A stretch of 64,000 nucleotides of DNA from Sphingobacterium humi (lineage in GTDB: Bacteria; Bacteroidota; Bacteroidia; Sphingobacteriales; Sphingobacteriaceae). The stretch lies in the NCBI RefSeq assembly GCF_009768885.1, contig NZ_WSQA01000010.1, forward strand, positions 111,068 to 175,067. Direction: 5' to 3'. Every line of letters starts with the position of its first letter. Within the stretch, counting starts at the first letter, position 1. The notes beneath the pieces were generated by a model. It searched no databases. It saw only the letters and a program-made list of their open reading frames with translations, and had not been told where the DNA came from. Below, piece after piece: positions 42,880 to 51,662 of the stretch. Made by a program: the position numbers and the translations under genes.

Positions 42880-43936
42880 GAGCGGGCGCTTTTTGTCGAT
42901 TGATAAAATAAAGAATAAGGAATAATCCTCCAGATGCCATCAGCATAATCGATTTGGTCAATAGGCTATAGTCTAGATCATAATAAAACCGAGATACGGC
43001 ATAGATTAAGCTGGCCAGCCCGAGCACAAAACCTGTTCGGTAGTTGACCATAAAGCTTAACAGGATCAGGAATAAGGAGCCCGCAATAGCAGGGTAGAAG
43101 ATGGTAGGTGCTAAGGAGGCGAATGTCAGCAGGTAGATGGCTATTACCAGCGTTTTATTTTCCAGTTTTAGGATTTGCAATACCCGAGCTAGAACAAAGC
43201 CAATCAATCCCATATACAAGAGGCTGACGACCCAATTTAGGGGATGCATAAACTCAGCTTGTTCTGTTGTTGTAAAATAGAGCAAACCACCTAAATAAGA
43301 AAAGCTGAGTGCTGAGCGGATAGCATGATATCGATTCGACCAATGATTCCGCCAAGCGATTATCTTGCCTTCCTGCAGGTAGGCGCCACATAGGAGGATA
43401 CCCAATAAAGGCGGGAAAAATTGAGCGAGTGTGAAATCCCCTAATTCTTTCCAAAAGAAAAAGAAGGAAACACAGATAATCAAAGTTAGGATGAAGGTCA
43501 GGATGTTATTGCGCATTATCCATAAGATCAATGTCGAGAGTATAAAGATCAGCAAGCTGGACCATAATCCGGATAATCTCATTTCTTCGAAGCTAAACAG
43601 CAACAGGATATAACTTACGCATAGGCAACTGACACAGATGGTGTCCAAGAGGATGTGCTTGAATTTAAGACTTATTAGGATAGCTAACCCTAAAAATAAG
43701 GCGGAATACGGGAGATAGAGGGATCTGTTTTCAAAAAAACCAACCATAAACAGGAAGCCCACGAAGCTAGCGCTTGATATTAGCCCTCCGAAAATAGATA
43801 AGATTTTAATGGGCAAGCTTTTCTGCTTCGCCTGCTCTTGCAAGTCGAGGGCTAATCCTTCGTTATCTAATCCGGGGATTTCCTCCGCTGCATTCCAACC
43901 AGATAGCAGCGTAGTTACTTTATTTTCGAGTTTCAT
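42866..43936 (-). CDS. DUF4401 membrane protein
   Basis: An integral membrane protein of 356 residues with about ten hydrophobic helices. The N-terminus is soluble and contains AAEEIPGLDNEGLALDLQEQ before the first helix. It overlaps the DUF2157 gene upstream (17 bp) and the GDYXXLXY gene downstream (14 bp), the conserved order of this three-gene group. No transport or enzyme motif was recognised. Confidence 0.82.
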   Translation of the reverse strand: MKLENKVTTLLSGWNAAEEIPGLDNEGLALDLQEQAKQKSLPIKILSIFGGLISSASFVGFLFMVGFFENRSLYLPYSALFLGLAILISLKFKHILLDTICVSCLCVSYILLLFSFEEMRLSGLWSSLLIFILSTLILWIMRNNILTFILTLIICVSFFFFWKELGDFTLAQFFPPLLGILLCGAYLQEGKIIAWRNHWSNRYHAIRSALSFSYLGGLLYFTTTEQAEFMHPLNWVVSLLYMGLIGFVLARVLQILKLENKTLVIAIYLLTFASLAPTIFYPAIAGSLFLILLSFMVNYRTGFVLGLASLIYAVSRFYYDLDYSLLTKSIMLMASGGLFLILYFINRQKAPAHEKN

Positions 43937-44879
43937 AGCCTGGATGTTTTAAGAGTTGTAGGATATAATAAATTACGGCACTAATACTGAGCAATACGAA
44001 GATGCTGGCTAGTAATATCCCGAATTCCGATTGTATGTTTTCGACGATAAGGCCGGTCGTAATGATGATGATACTTAAGGAGATACTGGCCAGGTAGAAA
44101 ATACTCTTCGTCCGAAGGCCAAAGCCTATGCCTAAGGCATAGACTGCTAGGCTAATTCCTGGTAATAGCGGAGCTTCAGTATGGCCTGTTAAAATATAAT
44201 GGAGATTTCCTATCGTAGCAAAAGTGAGGGCAGCTAGCGCCATCATATTGATGAAATACTGCGGGATCACTTGTTTTCGTCGTTGGATATTCCAGAGCTC
44301 CGCGAAGACCAAAGGCAGCAAATTTAAGACAAAGAGGATGCTGAATACCAAGGTCTCTTCCCAATGTCGGGCAACCTGATCAACATACAGATAGAAGGTG
44401 ATATTCAGTAGTCCAATAAAAAAGAGCCATAAGGGTGGAAAGTCAGAAATCACAGTCCAGAGCACAATAAAGAGCGTCCATGCCAGAAAGAAATCGTAGG
44501 CATCGGCTCCGGTTTGATAGATTTGGCCGAATACGGCAAACAATAAACCCACCAATACAGCGGCACTGCTGAGCAAGAGCTGACGTGTGAGGGTTGAAAA
44601 CTTAGGATAAATGGCCAACAGACTAACCAATAGGAGTAGCCCTTGTACGATGGCAAGCTTTCCGAATTTGGGAAGATCGGCCCAGTTATAAGCGAAGAAA
44701 AAGACCAGACCGGAGGTCAGGAAGCCAATTCCTAAGACCAATAAGCTGATTCGTAAGAAATCTGCCCAACTCTTTTTATCTTGATATACATGCTGTTGTA
44801 AGGCCTGTTCTACTTGCTCCCCGCTCAGTTGGCTATGTTTAGCAAGGCTGTGGATATCCTCGCGTTGCAGCTGTTTCAT
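43920..44879 (-). CDS. DUF2157 membrane protein
   Basis: An integral membrane protein of 319 residues. The cytoplasmic start (MKQLQREDIHSLAKHSQLSG then QVEQALQQ) and the first helix segment VLGIGFLTSGLVFFFAYNWA match DUF2157 proteins; about nine more helices follow. It is the first gene of the group with DUF4401 and GDYXXLXY. A terminator for the upstream yiaA-like gene lies just before it, so it should have its own promoter, which I could not identify. Confidence 0.84.
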   Translation of the reverse strand: MKQLQREDIHSLAKHSQLSGEQVEQALQQHVYQDKKSWADFLRISLLVLGIGFLTSGLVFFFAYNWADLPKFGKLAIVQGLLLLVSLLAIYPKFSTLTRQLLLSSAAVLVGLLFAVFGQIYQTGADAYDFFLAWTLFIVLWTVISDFPPLWLFFIGLLNITFYLYVDQVARHWEETLVFSILFVLNLLPLVFAELWNIQRRKQVIPQYFINMMALAALTFATIGNLHYILTGHTEAPLLPGISLAVYALGIGFGLRTKSIFYLASISLSIIIITTGLIVENIQSEFGILLASIFVLLSISAVIYYILQLLKHPGYETRK

Positions 44880-44920
44880 GATGATGTTTTTTGATGATTG
44901 AATATACCAAAAATAAATAA

Positions 44921-44949
44921 CCCACCTGCCCGCTAGGCAGGCAAGTGGG
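44921..44949 (-). terminator. Terminator after the YiaA-like gene
   Basis: CCCACCTGCC, loop CGCTA, GGCAG, then a 4-nt bulge and GTGGG. On the minus strand the hairpin is followed by a T-rich stretch (TTATTTATTTTT), as expected for termination of the 44961-45428 gene. Confidence 0.6.
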
Positions 44950-44960
44950 CGAACCGCTTC

Positions 44961-45428
44961 TTACAATTCTTTTTTGTCTATTAATTTGGCATCGCGGGTA
45001 TTTTTCTGAACGGCGATGGCGGCAAATACACTCAACATAAAGGAAATGGCATAAAATCCTTTTTCGCTGAGCAACAGATCGGCGTTCCATAGGCCCACAA
45101 TTAAAAGGACAATAGCGGCAATGGTTGCAAACCAACTCAAGCTGTAATAGAGCTCGGTGACTGCCAACCCTTCGGCTTTATCGCGCACACTCTTTTGCAC
45201 CGAGATCACCGCGAATAGGCCAAACAGTAAAATGGTAAAATAATAACCCTTTTCATTTAAGGCCATATCGGCATTCCAAAGGCCGATACAAAAGGCCACC
45301 GTGCCAGTAAGCAAGGCCAGCCATGACGCACCGATAAAGGCGGGCGTAGGTTTATACGGGTTTCTAGCTTGCTCCTTCTCCTGAAGGTTCAAGCGGTTTT
45401 CTTCAATTTTTGATTGTTGCGGTTCCAT
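44961..45428 (-). CDS. YiaA/YiaB family inner-membrane protein (two repeats)
   Basis: A protein of 155 residues from the ATG at 45428. Two copies of the YiaAB domain are visible, each with two hydrophobic helices: LALLTGTVAFCIGLWNADMA then LFGLFAVISVQKSVRD, and IAAIVLLIVGLWNADLLLSE then FMLSVFAAIAVQKNTRD. The charged N-terminus is MEPQQSKIEENRLNLQEKEQ. Members are widespread and have no established role. Confidence 0.88.
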   Translation of the reverse strand: MEPQQSKIEENRLNLQEKEQARNPYKPTPAFIGASWLALLTGTVAFCIGLWNADMALNEKGYYFTILLFGLFAVISVQKSVRDKAEGLAVTELYYSLSWFATIAAIVLLIVGLWNADLLLSEKGFYAISFMLSVFAAIAVQKNTRDAKLIDKKEL

Positions 45429-45534
45429 AATCATATTGTTTAATGAATGAATATGGCATAAAGGTCGGGTAGAAAATGCAGCTCCTCAAACAAGAATGCA
45501 GGAAATACTGACGATATGAATATCAATTAATTTT

Positions 45535-45552
45535 CTATTTTTATAAAAATAG
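45535..45552. promoter_or_regulatory. Palindrome upstream of the 45559 gene (copy 1)
   Basis: CTATTTTTATAAAAATAG is a perfect 18-bp palindrome ending six bases before the ATG at 45559. Its 16-bp core is identical to the palindrome at 47163-47178. Confidence 0.5.
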
Positions 45553-45558
45553 TGTCCG

Positions 45559-47049
45559 ATGGATCAACTCATACAGCTTATAGATTTACTTGATAATCAA
45601 GATAAACAAGCTTTCAAATCCTTTTTAAATAAGAAAAACACGCGTAAGGATGCGAAAAACATGCTCTTGTTTAATTTTTTAGAAACTGACGACCTAAAGT
45701 CCGTACAAAAATTATATAAAAAAGAAGACTCCAAGGATGCCTATCATGCCTTGCGGAAGCGATTGCAGGATAATCTACTGCAATTTCTGTCGCAGCGAAC
45801 CTTTGAAAGCAAGGGCAATGCCGGCTATGATATCTTGCGTAACATTGTTGTAGGGCGGTTTTTATTGGAAAATAACCTGCCCAAGATTGGCTGGAAATGC
45901 CTAGATAAGGCCACGGCACGCGCAGAGGAAGATGAGCAATTTAGTTTTTTAAACGAGTGTTTATTATTACGATTGCAGTATGCTCACCTCGAGGATACTA
46001 TTGATTTGCCGCAGTTGATGGAACGTTTCACGGAGAACCAAGAGCAGATGCAGCGCGAAGCCAAATTACATATGGCGTATGCTTTTCTGCGTCGAGAGTT
46101 GCAGGAGATCCATCTCAAAGGAAAGGTCGTCAATCTTTCCGCGCTGATCGAATCGACGATGAAGCAGTTTAAGATTTCCATGCACGAAATCATGAACTAC
46201 AAAGCCCTCTATCAATTGCTCTATTTAGCCAATGAATATGCCGCTATCAATCAGAACTACCGCCTCATTGAGCCTTATATCCTGAAATCGTATCGTTATA
46301 TTCAGGATATTTCCAAAACCAAAGAGGCCCATCTTTATTACCAGCTCTATATTATCTACTACCTGGCGAATTACCATTTTCGCAGTCGGCAATTCGAGGA
46401 AAGCCTGGCTTTCTTGCAGCAGATGGAAGAGCTTATGCAACATCGCAAAAGCTATCAAGATCAGTTTTTTCTGCGGCACGAGCTCTTGTTGGGCTTAAAT
46501 CTACATTTCAAGGGCGAGCCGGAGAACGCCATTCAAGTCTTAGAAGCAGCCTTGCAAAATGCCAGTAATAAGGCCAGTCAGGAAGATATCGACGATTTAA
46601 ACATCAGTTTGTGCATGTGCTATGCGCAGCATAATCAAGATACCTGTCTTCGCTACCTGGCCAAACTAGGCCATACCGACCATTGGTATGAGAAGAAATT
46701 GGGCATGCTTTGGACGATTCGCAAGAACCTGATGGAGCTATTGATTCATGCACAATTCGATAACATCAGCTTAGCCAACTCCCGATTGCAAAGCTTTAAG
46801 CGACGCTACAAGTCCTACCTCATGCAGATCGATGAGGAACGGGTACTCGACTTCCTGTACCTGGTGGAGAAGTATTTTCAAAATCCGGATATCGTAAAAG
46901 AGCCAGGCTTTCAAAAGCGCCTGCTGCAGATGCTAGATATTGAAGCCAACCAGGATATCTTCAACCTGAGTTTCTTGGGCTGGTTATTATCTCGGGGGCA
47001 AAAGAAAACGCCCTACGCTTGCTGTTTGGAACTCTTAAAAAAGAGGTAG
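45559..47049 (+). CDS. Large uncharacterised alpha-helical protein
   Basis: A protein of 496 residues without signal peptide or membrane segment. It is almost entirely helical, with repeated leucine and aromatic spacing (LMERFTENQEQMQREAKLHM, YKALYQLLYLANEYAAINQN) that suggests a TPR- or HEAT-like solenoid. I do not recognise the family. The start is preceded by an 18-bp palindrome also found before the next gene. Near the stop the codons TTA AAA AAG AGG TAG contain A AAA AAG (47037-47043); a -1 slip there would add 26 residues ending at 47123. It precedes the XpaC-like/TelA pair on the same strand. Confidence 0.7.
   Translation: MDQLIQLIDLLDNQDKQAFKSFLNKKNTRKDAKNMLLFNFLETDDLKSVQKLYKKEDSKDAYHALRKRLQDNLLQFLSQRTFESKGNAGYDILRNIVVGRFLLENNLPKIGWKCLDKATARAEEDEQFSFLNECLLLRLQYAHLEDTIDLPQLMERFTENQEQMQREAKLHMAYAFLRRELQEIHLKGKVVNLSALIESTMKQFKISMHEIMNYKALYQLLYLANEYAAINQNYRLIEPYILKSYRYIQDISKTKEAHLYYQLYIIYYLANYHFRSRQFEESLAFLQQMEELMQHRKSYQDQFFLRHELLLGLNLHFKGEPENAIQVLEAALQNASNKASQEDIDDLNISLCMCYAQHNQDTCLRYLAKLGHTDHWYEKKLGMLWTIRKNLMELLIHAQFDNISLANSRLQSFKRRYKSYLMQIDEERVLDFLYLVEKYFQNPDIVKEPGFQKRLLQMLDIEANQDIFNLSFLGWLLSRGQKKTPYACCLELLKKR
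47037..47043 (+). other. Possible -1 ribosomal frameshift site (A AAA AAG)
   Basis: In the reading frame of the upstream gene the codons AAA AAG preceded by A form the same heptamer used in E. coli dnaX. The stop TAG comes one codon later. In the -1 frame translation continues as EVGAKLTLEALTDK and further to a TAG at 47121-47123. No strong stimulatory hairpin was found, so use of this site is open. Confidence 0.3.
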
Positions 47050-47162
47050 GTGCCAAATTGACACTAGAGGCATTGACCGATAAAATGGGGCTTATGGCGG
47101 CATTTTTCTGGCCAATTACCTAGTTTTTACGTTCAACAGATGCAATGGAACGAGAATTGGTG

Positions 47163-47178
47163 TATTTTTATAAAAATA
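47163..47178. promoter_or_regulatory. Palindrome upstream of the 47191 gene (copy 2)
   Basis: TATTTTTATAAAAATA is a perfect 16-bp palindrome twelve bases before the ATG at 47191 and equals the core of 45535-45552. Confidence 0.5.
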
Positions 47179-47190
47179 ATTTAACATAAA

Positions 47191-47976
47191 ATGGGTTGGG
47201 CAACGAAAAAAAGTAGGCCGTGGGAGATCAGGCAATTGGTGTGGACTATGCTATCTGTACTTATGTTTATTCCGCTACCTATACATATACATCCTTTTGT
47301 GATGATAGGGCAGGCACGCAAAACGAAAGTAAGATCTTGGTATATGCTAGGTATCACCTTTCTGGCGATCGAATTAGCCTTATTGGGCTCTTTTATATAC
47401 TTCTTTGGCGCTTTAAGTCAGGCGATGTTCTTAACCATGGGGGGATCGGTGTTATCCTATATTGTTGGGAACGGCTTATTGTTGAATCAGGCGAAGCCTT
47501 ATTTGCAGCGTTTGGAACTTAGCGAAGTACGTCCTTTAACCTGGATTTCCAGCCCTTCGGCGCAGAAATATTTAGAATTAAACACCGCTGCGATTGATAC
47601 GCCACAGTTTTTCGTGGAACGTTTGCTGCACTGGCGCAAGGAAATAGATAACCGCAGTATTCAAACCGATATCGATAAGATTATTCGTTTGTTCCAATTG
47701 TTGGAGAAAAAGGATGTGCGGGAGGCCGAGAAGTTCTTGGTGCGGCATTCCACCGTGGTGAATGTATTGATGCAGTACGATGAATTGGAGAATGCACGTT
47801 TAAATAATACCATCACCTCCGATTCCAAACGGAAGCTGGAGCATGTGATACAGCAGGCATCGGTAGCTATTGAACAGGAAGTAACCAACCATTTCAAAAT
47901 GGGGATGCTCGATGTGTCGGCGGAAACCGATGTATATTTACAGACATTAAAAAGTAGAAACCTATTAAAAGACTAA
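47191..47976 (+). CDS. XpaC-like membrane protein preceding TelA
   Basis: A protein of 261 residues. Two or three hydrophobic segments occupy the first 100 residues (TMLSVLMFIPLPIHIHPFVM, MLGITFLAIELALLGSFIYF, MFLTMGGSVLSYIVG). A soluble helical C-terminus follows, with IDKIIRLFQLLEKKDVREAE and SKRKLEHVIQQASVAIEQEV. The layout and the gene order with telA resemble XpaC, which pairs with TelA in other bacteria; the match is weak in sequence, hence the cautious name. It is 6 bp from telA, so both are surely translated from one transcript. Confidence 0.6.
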   Translation: MGWATKKSRPWEIRQLVWTMLSVLMFIPLPIHIHPFVMIGQARKTKVRSWYMLGITFLAIELALLGSFIYFFGALSQAMFLTMGGSVLSYIVGNGLLLNQAKPYLQRLELSEVRPLTWISSPSAQKYLELNTAAIDTPQFFVERLLHWRKEIDNRSIQTDIDKIIRLFQLLEKKDVREAEKFLVRHSTVVNVLMQYDELENARLNNTITSDSKRKLEHVIQQASVAIEQEVTNHFKMGMLDVSAETDVYLQTLKSRNLLKD

Positions 47977-47982
47977 AAGCAT

Positions 47983-49086
47983 ATGGCAAACTTAGATTTG
48001 ACGAACTTAGATAGTAATCAACCGGACAAAACAAATGAGGTCGCCGTGAATTTCTCCCCGGAAGAAAAGGCCCTCATTCAACAATATAAAGATAAAATCA
48101 ACTTAACATCCACCACGGATATCATTCAGTTTGGGGTGGGCAGCCAGTCGAACGTCAGCAACTTCTCCAATGAAATCTTGAAGCAAGTGCGTACGAAAGA
48201 CCTAGGTGGTGCTGAGGACATCTTATTGAACCTACGCGGAGAGATTAAAAACTTCGATGAAAAGCTGAATAAGAAACCTTTGCTACCTTTTTTTGATAAT
48301 ATCAAGAAGAAAATCGGCCGCATGCGCACCGAGTATGCCTCGGTAGAAAAGAATATCCATGCCATCGAACTGAAGTTGGAGGGACATTATAAAAACCTGG
48401 CCAAGGATGTCAACATCTTTGATAAACTCTTCGTGCAGAACCAGCAGTACTTTAAAGACCTGTCTTTGCACATCCAAGCCGGGGAGGAGAAGTTGCAGGA
48501 AGTATTGACCAACACCTTGCCAGCCCTGAAGGCCGAAGCCGAATCTACCGGCGATCAGCATAAAATTCAAGAGTACAAAGACCTGGAACAGCATGTAGTT
48601 CGTTTTGAACGTAAAGTCCACGATTTGAAACTGACCCGTATGGTCGTATTGCAAACGGCGCCACAAATCCGCATGATCCAAAGCAATAGCAGCTCCCTGA
48701 TGGAGAAGATACAATCCAGTATCGTGAATACCCTACCGTTATGGAAGAACCAAATGGTACTGACCTTGGGTATTGCCCATGCGCAGAGTGCCTTGGAAGC
48801 ACAACGGGCCATTACGGATGCCACGAATGAGCTCTTAAAACGCAATTCAGAAATGCTGAAGGATGCCACCATCAATGTAGCCAAAGAAACGGAACGCGGT
48901 ATTATCGATATCGATACCATTAAAAAGGCAAATACCGATATCATTAGCACCATTGAGGAAGTATTGCGCATCCAGAAAGAGGGCCGTGAGAAACGCAAAG
49001 TAGCCGAGCAGGATTTACTGCAGGCAGAAACCGAATTGAAAAGTCATATCTTAAAGTCGTCGGATGAAACCCGATTGATCAATTAA
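47983..49086 (+). CDS. TelA family toxic anion resistance protein
   Basis: A cytoplasmic, largely coiled-coil protein of 367 residues. Family segments: IIQFGVGSQSNVSNFSNEIL near the N-terminus, KNIHAIELKLEGHYKNLAKD, LEQHVVRFERKVHDLKLTRM, VVLQTAPQIRMIQSNSSSLM and NTLPLWKNQMVLTLGIAHAQ. TelA proteins were named for tellurite resistance and are common next to XpaC-like or stress genes; the molecular role is unclear. It is the last gene before a strong terminator. Confidence 0.92.
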   Translation: MANLDLTNLDSNQPDKTNEVAVNFSPEEKALIQQYKDKINLTSTTDIIQFGVGSQSNVSNFSNEILKQVRTKDLGGAEDILLNLRGEIKNFDEKLNKKPLLPFFDNIKKKIGRMRTEYASVEKNIHAIELKLEGHYKNLAKDVNIFDKLFVQNQQYFKDLSLHIQAGEEKLQEVLTNTLPALKAEAESTGDQHKIQEYKDLEQHVVRFERKVHDLKLTRMVVLQTAPQIRMIQSNSSSLMEKIQSSIVNTLPLWKNQMVLTLGIAHAQSALEAQRAITDATNELLKRNSEMLKDATINVAKETERGIIDIDTIKKANTDIISTIEEVLRIQKEGREKRKVAEQDLLQAETELKSHILKSSDETRLIN

Positions 49087-49101
49087 GAATAGCTGAATAA
49101 C

Positions 49102-49130
49102 AAAAAATGCCGCAATTTGCGGCATTTTTT
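49102..49130. terminator. Bidirectional intrinsic terminator
   Basis: AAAAAATGCCGCAA and TTGCGGCATTTTTT flank a single T: two nearly perfect 14-nt arms. It serves telA and the convergent lipoprotein gene. Confidence 0.88.
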
Positions 49131-49131
49131 G

Positions 49132-49665
49132 TTAGAGTTCCCAGCGTTTTTTAGGCACGCAGGTTATATCTTGTGTTTTTCGAAGCACCACCGGGCGGGC
49201 ATCGAATTTATTTTCCAGCACCACGCTGTCTTTACTTTTGTAGGCCACTTTATAGCGGGGCAGGTATTCCCCTTGTTTGTAGCAGCCCGAAATCTTTTGT
49301 TTCCAGTTAGGTTTGGTATATACCCCTTCCACAATCATGCTATCGCCACGCAGCACATAAACGGCTTTGGCATATTCTGTCCATTCCCCGTTGCCATAAC
49401 AGCTGTCGGGCATGGTTTTCACTTTATTATGCACTTTCATGGTGGTGTAAATGGAATCGCAGGTCACCCGGAATTCATGCAAGGTATAGTTCAGCATACC
49501 GGCTTGGTTAGGGATGCTATCCTGCACCCAAACCCCTTGGAACCAATCGGCACCTTCGCCCTGCATATCTGAATGGCGTTGGCAGCTGCTGGAAATAAAA
49601 AGCATACCCAGCAAAAATGCTAGATATGCCCCATAAGAAGTTTTTTTATGTTGATGTTTGTCCAC
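49132..49665 (-). CDS. Uncharacterised lipoprotein next to fumC
   Basis: A protein of 177 residues with an N-terminal signal (AFLLGMLFISSSC, lipobox Cys near 28) and a beta-rich body containing WFQGVWVQDSIPNQAGMLNY, two spaced cysteines (VTCDS and DSCYG, plus SGCYK and DITCV) and a C-terminal VVLRKTQDITCVPKKRWEL. Four cysteines could form two disulfides in the periplasm. I do not recognise a named domain. It follows fumC by 4 bp on the same strand and is probably co-transcribed; no functional link to fumarase is evident. Confidence 0.7.
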   Translation of the reverse strand: MDKHQHKKTSYGAYLAFLLGMLFISSSCQRHSDMQGEGADWFQGVWVQDSIPNQAGMLNYTLHEFRVTCDSIYTTMKVHNKVKTMPDSCYGNGEWTEYAKAVYVLRGDSMIVEGVYTKPNWKQKISGCYKQGEYLPRYKVAYKSKDSVVLENKFDARPVVLRKTQDITCVPKKRWEL

Positions 49666-49669
49666 TCGA

Positions 49670-51067
49670 TTATTTTAAGCTTCCAACCATCTCTTCTGGT
49701 TTCACCCATTCGTCAAATTGCTCTGCCGTAACATAGCCTAAAGCAATTGCAGTTTCTTTTAGGGTGCTGTTGTTTTTATGCGCTGTTTGTGCAATTTCAG
49801 CTGCTTTGTAGTAGCCGATTTTGGTGTTCAGGGCAGTAACCAGCATTAAGGAGTTGTCTACTAATTCTTTGATGCGTGCATAGTTCGGCTCGATACCGAT
49901 TGCGCAGTGCTCTTCAAAAGAAACACAAGCGTCTCCGATTAAGCGGGCAGATTGCAAGAAGTTTGCTGCCATTAGAGGTTTGAATACGTTAAGTTCATAA
50001 TGACCTTGCGTACCTCCAATGGTAATTGCCACATCATTCCCCATCACTTGTGCCGCTACCATAGTTAGGGCTTCACATTGCGTAGGGTTTACTTTGCCTG
50101 GCATAATCGATGATCCTGGTTCGTTTTCCGGAATAAGGATTTCCCCGATACCGGAGCGAGGACCAGAGGCCAGCATACGGATATCGTTGGCAATTTTATT
50201 TAAGGCAACGGCCAATTGTTTCAAGGCGCCGTGTGTTTCCACAATAGCATCATGCGCCGCTAAGGCTTCAAATTTATTTTCTGCCGTAACAAATGGATGG
50301 CCGGTAAACTCAGCGATATATTTGGCGACTACAACGTCGTAACCTTTCGGTGTATTCAATCCCGTACCTACAGCAGTACCACCTAAGGCCACCTCTGCCA
50401 AATGCGAGAGGGTATTTCTCAAGGCTTTTAAGCCATGGTTCAATTGCGCTACATAACCAGAAAGTTCCTGACCCAAGGTAAGTGGCGTTGCATCCATTAA
50501 GTGCGTACGTCCGATTTTCACCACGTTCATAAACTCTTCCGATTTTTTCTTCAGGGTATCGCGTAATTTCTCCACACCAGGAATAGTAATTTCCACTACC
50601 GCTTTGTAAGCCGCAATGTGCATACCGGTAGGGAAGGTATCATTAGAAGATTGTGATTTATTTACATCGTCATTCGCTTTCAACACAGGCTCACCTTCAC
50701 CAATCTTACCACCCGCCAATACTTGCGCACGGTTGGCTACAACCTCGTTCACATTCATGTTAGATTGCGTTCCAGAACCCGTCTGCCAAATCACTAGTGG
50801 AAACTGATCGTCTAATTTACCGGCTAAGATCTCGTCACAAACAGCAGCAATTGCATCGCGTTTCTCTACAGGAAGCACACCCAATTCATGGTTTGCATAG
50901 GCTGCAGCTTTCTTTAAGTACGCAAAACCTGCTACAATTTCATGCGGCATAGAAGCGGCAGGGCCAATTTTAAAGTTGTTTCTAGAACGTTCGGTTTGTG
51001 CACCCCAATATTTGTCGGCAGGCACTTGAACCTCACCCATGGTGTCTTTTTCTATTCTGAATGACAT
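49670..51067 (-). CDS. fumC: Class II fumarate hydratase
   Basis: A TCA-cycle enzyme of 465 residues interconverting fumarate and malate. It starts [20 protein letters not shown] and [15 protein letters not shown]; later come [20 protein letters not shown], the region [32 protein letters not shown] and the superfamily signature [15 protein letters not shown] with the catalytic serine loop. The start at 51067 is chosen because it lies just after a two-element promoter; an upstream in-frame extension to 51163 would cross that promoter. Confidence 0.95.
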   Translation of the reverse strand: MSFRIEKDTMGEVQVPADKYWGAQTERSRNNFKIGPAASMPHEIVAGFAYLKKAAAYANHELGVLPVEKRDAIAAVCDEILAGKLDDQFPLVIWQTGSGTQSNMNVNEVVANRAQVLAGGKIGEGEPVLKANDDVNKSQSSNDTFPTGMHIAAYKAVVEITIPGVEKLRDTLKKKSEEFMNVVKIGRTHLMDATPLTLGQELSGYVAQLNHGLKALRNTLSHLAEVALGGTAVGTGLNTPKGYDVVVAKYIAEFTGHPFVTAENKFEALAAHDAIVETHGALKQLAVALNKIANDIRMLASGPRSGIGEILIPENEPGSSIMPGKVNPTQCEALTMVAAQVMGNDVAITIGGTQGHYELNVFKPLMAANFLQSARLIGDACVSFEEHCAIGIEPNYARIKELVDNSLMLVTALNTKIGYYKAAEIAQTAHKNNSTLKETAIALGYVTAEQFDEWVKPEEMVGSLK

Positions 51068-51087
51068 AATTACAAAATTTTGATAGG

Positions 51088-51119
51088 CAAATTTAGGACT
51101 GTAAGCTAGGATATCCAAA
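51088..51119 (-). promoter_or_regulatory. fumC promoter (TTTG, 20 bp, TAAATTTG)
   Basis: On the minus strand TTTG (51119-51116) and TAAATTTG (51095-51088) are separated by 20 bases, a full match to the Bacteroidota consensus. The leader is about 15 nt. Confidence 0.7.
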
Positions 51120-51256
51120 TCTTTTGACCGGCAAAACCGTATTTCCAGCCTTTCCATGCTCACATTCCGGATAAACCTATCGTATTCTTTATTTTTTTAT
51201 TGTTATACAAAAGATGGAAGGCTAAAGATACTCAAAATAAATGGGGGATGCCAAGC

Positions 51257-51613
51257 TTAGGGGGCAAGCTCTTCCACGATGCTTTCTCCCGCGCCCGTAG
51301 CCCCATGCGTCCATGTCCAGGACTCATGCAGGCGGATGCGCCCATCGGTTAATATTTCCGGACGCGACTTGCAATGGCCGCAACGGAGCTCCCCCGCCAG
51401 GTTCACCTGGTGGTAGTAAAACTCCAACGTGCCATATTCATCTACGCTACCCAGTAAATGTCCATATTGAATGTTGCCACCCATATAGTCGGCAAAAACA
51501 ATGCGGCCAATATGCTTATAGTGAAATTCGGTGTCGCCACTGCTTTCGCCCGAGGCGCTGTTTTGGAGGACACGAAAGTGCCGGTTGTGATAATTGATAG
51601 ATCGAACGTTCAT
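51257..51613 (-). CDS. Small uncharacterised protein (often annotated n-acetylglutamate synthase-like)
   Basis: A protein of 118 residues. The body is made of short beta repeats such as FHYKHIGRIVFADYMGGNIQ then YGHLLGSVDEYGTLEFYYHQ, and GELRCGHCKSRPEILTDGRI, with a CGHC pair that may bind metal or be redox active. Homologues in Bacteroidota are sometimes labelled n-acetylglutamate synthase, but no acetyltransferase fold is visible and I would not use that name. It lies between fumC and another small gene on the same strand. Confidence 0.65.
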   Translation of the reverse strand: MNVRSINYHNRHFRVLQNSASGESSGDTEFHYKHIGRIVFADYMGGNIQYGHLLGSVDEYGTLEFYYHQVNLAGELRCGHCKSRPEILTDGRIRLHESWTWTHGATGAGESIVEELAP

Positions 51614-51662
51614 CATACCTGTAAAGGATTAAGGGGTCGGTTAAAATCTATCATCTATCGAA

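Noticed and set aside
47050..47190. Separate small gene between the helical protein and the XpaC-like gene
   Set aside because: The open stretch has no start in a sensible place and is better explained as a -1 frame continuation of the upstream gene.
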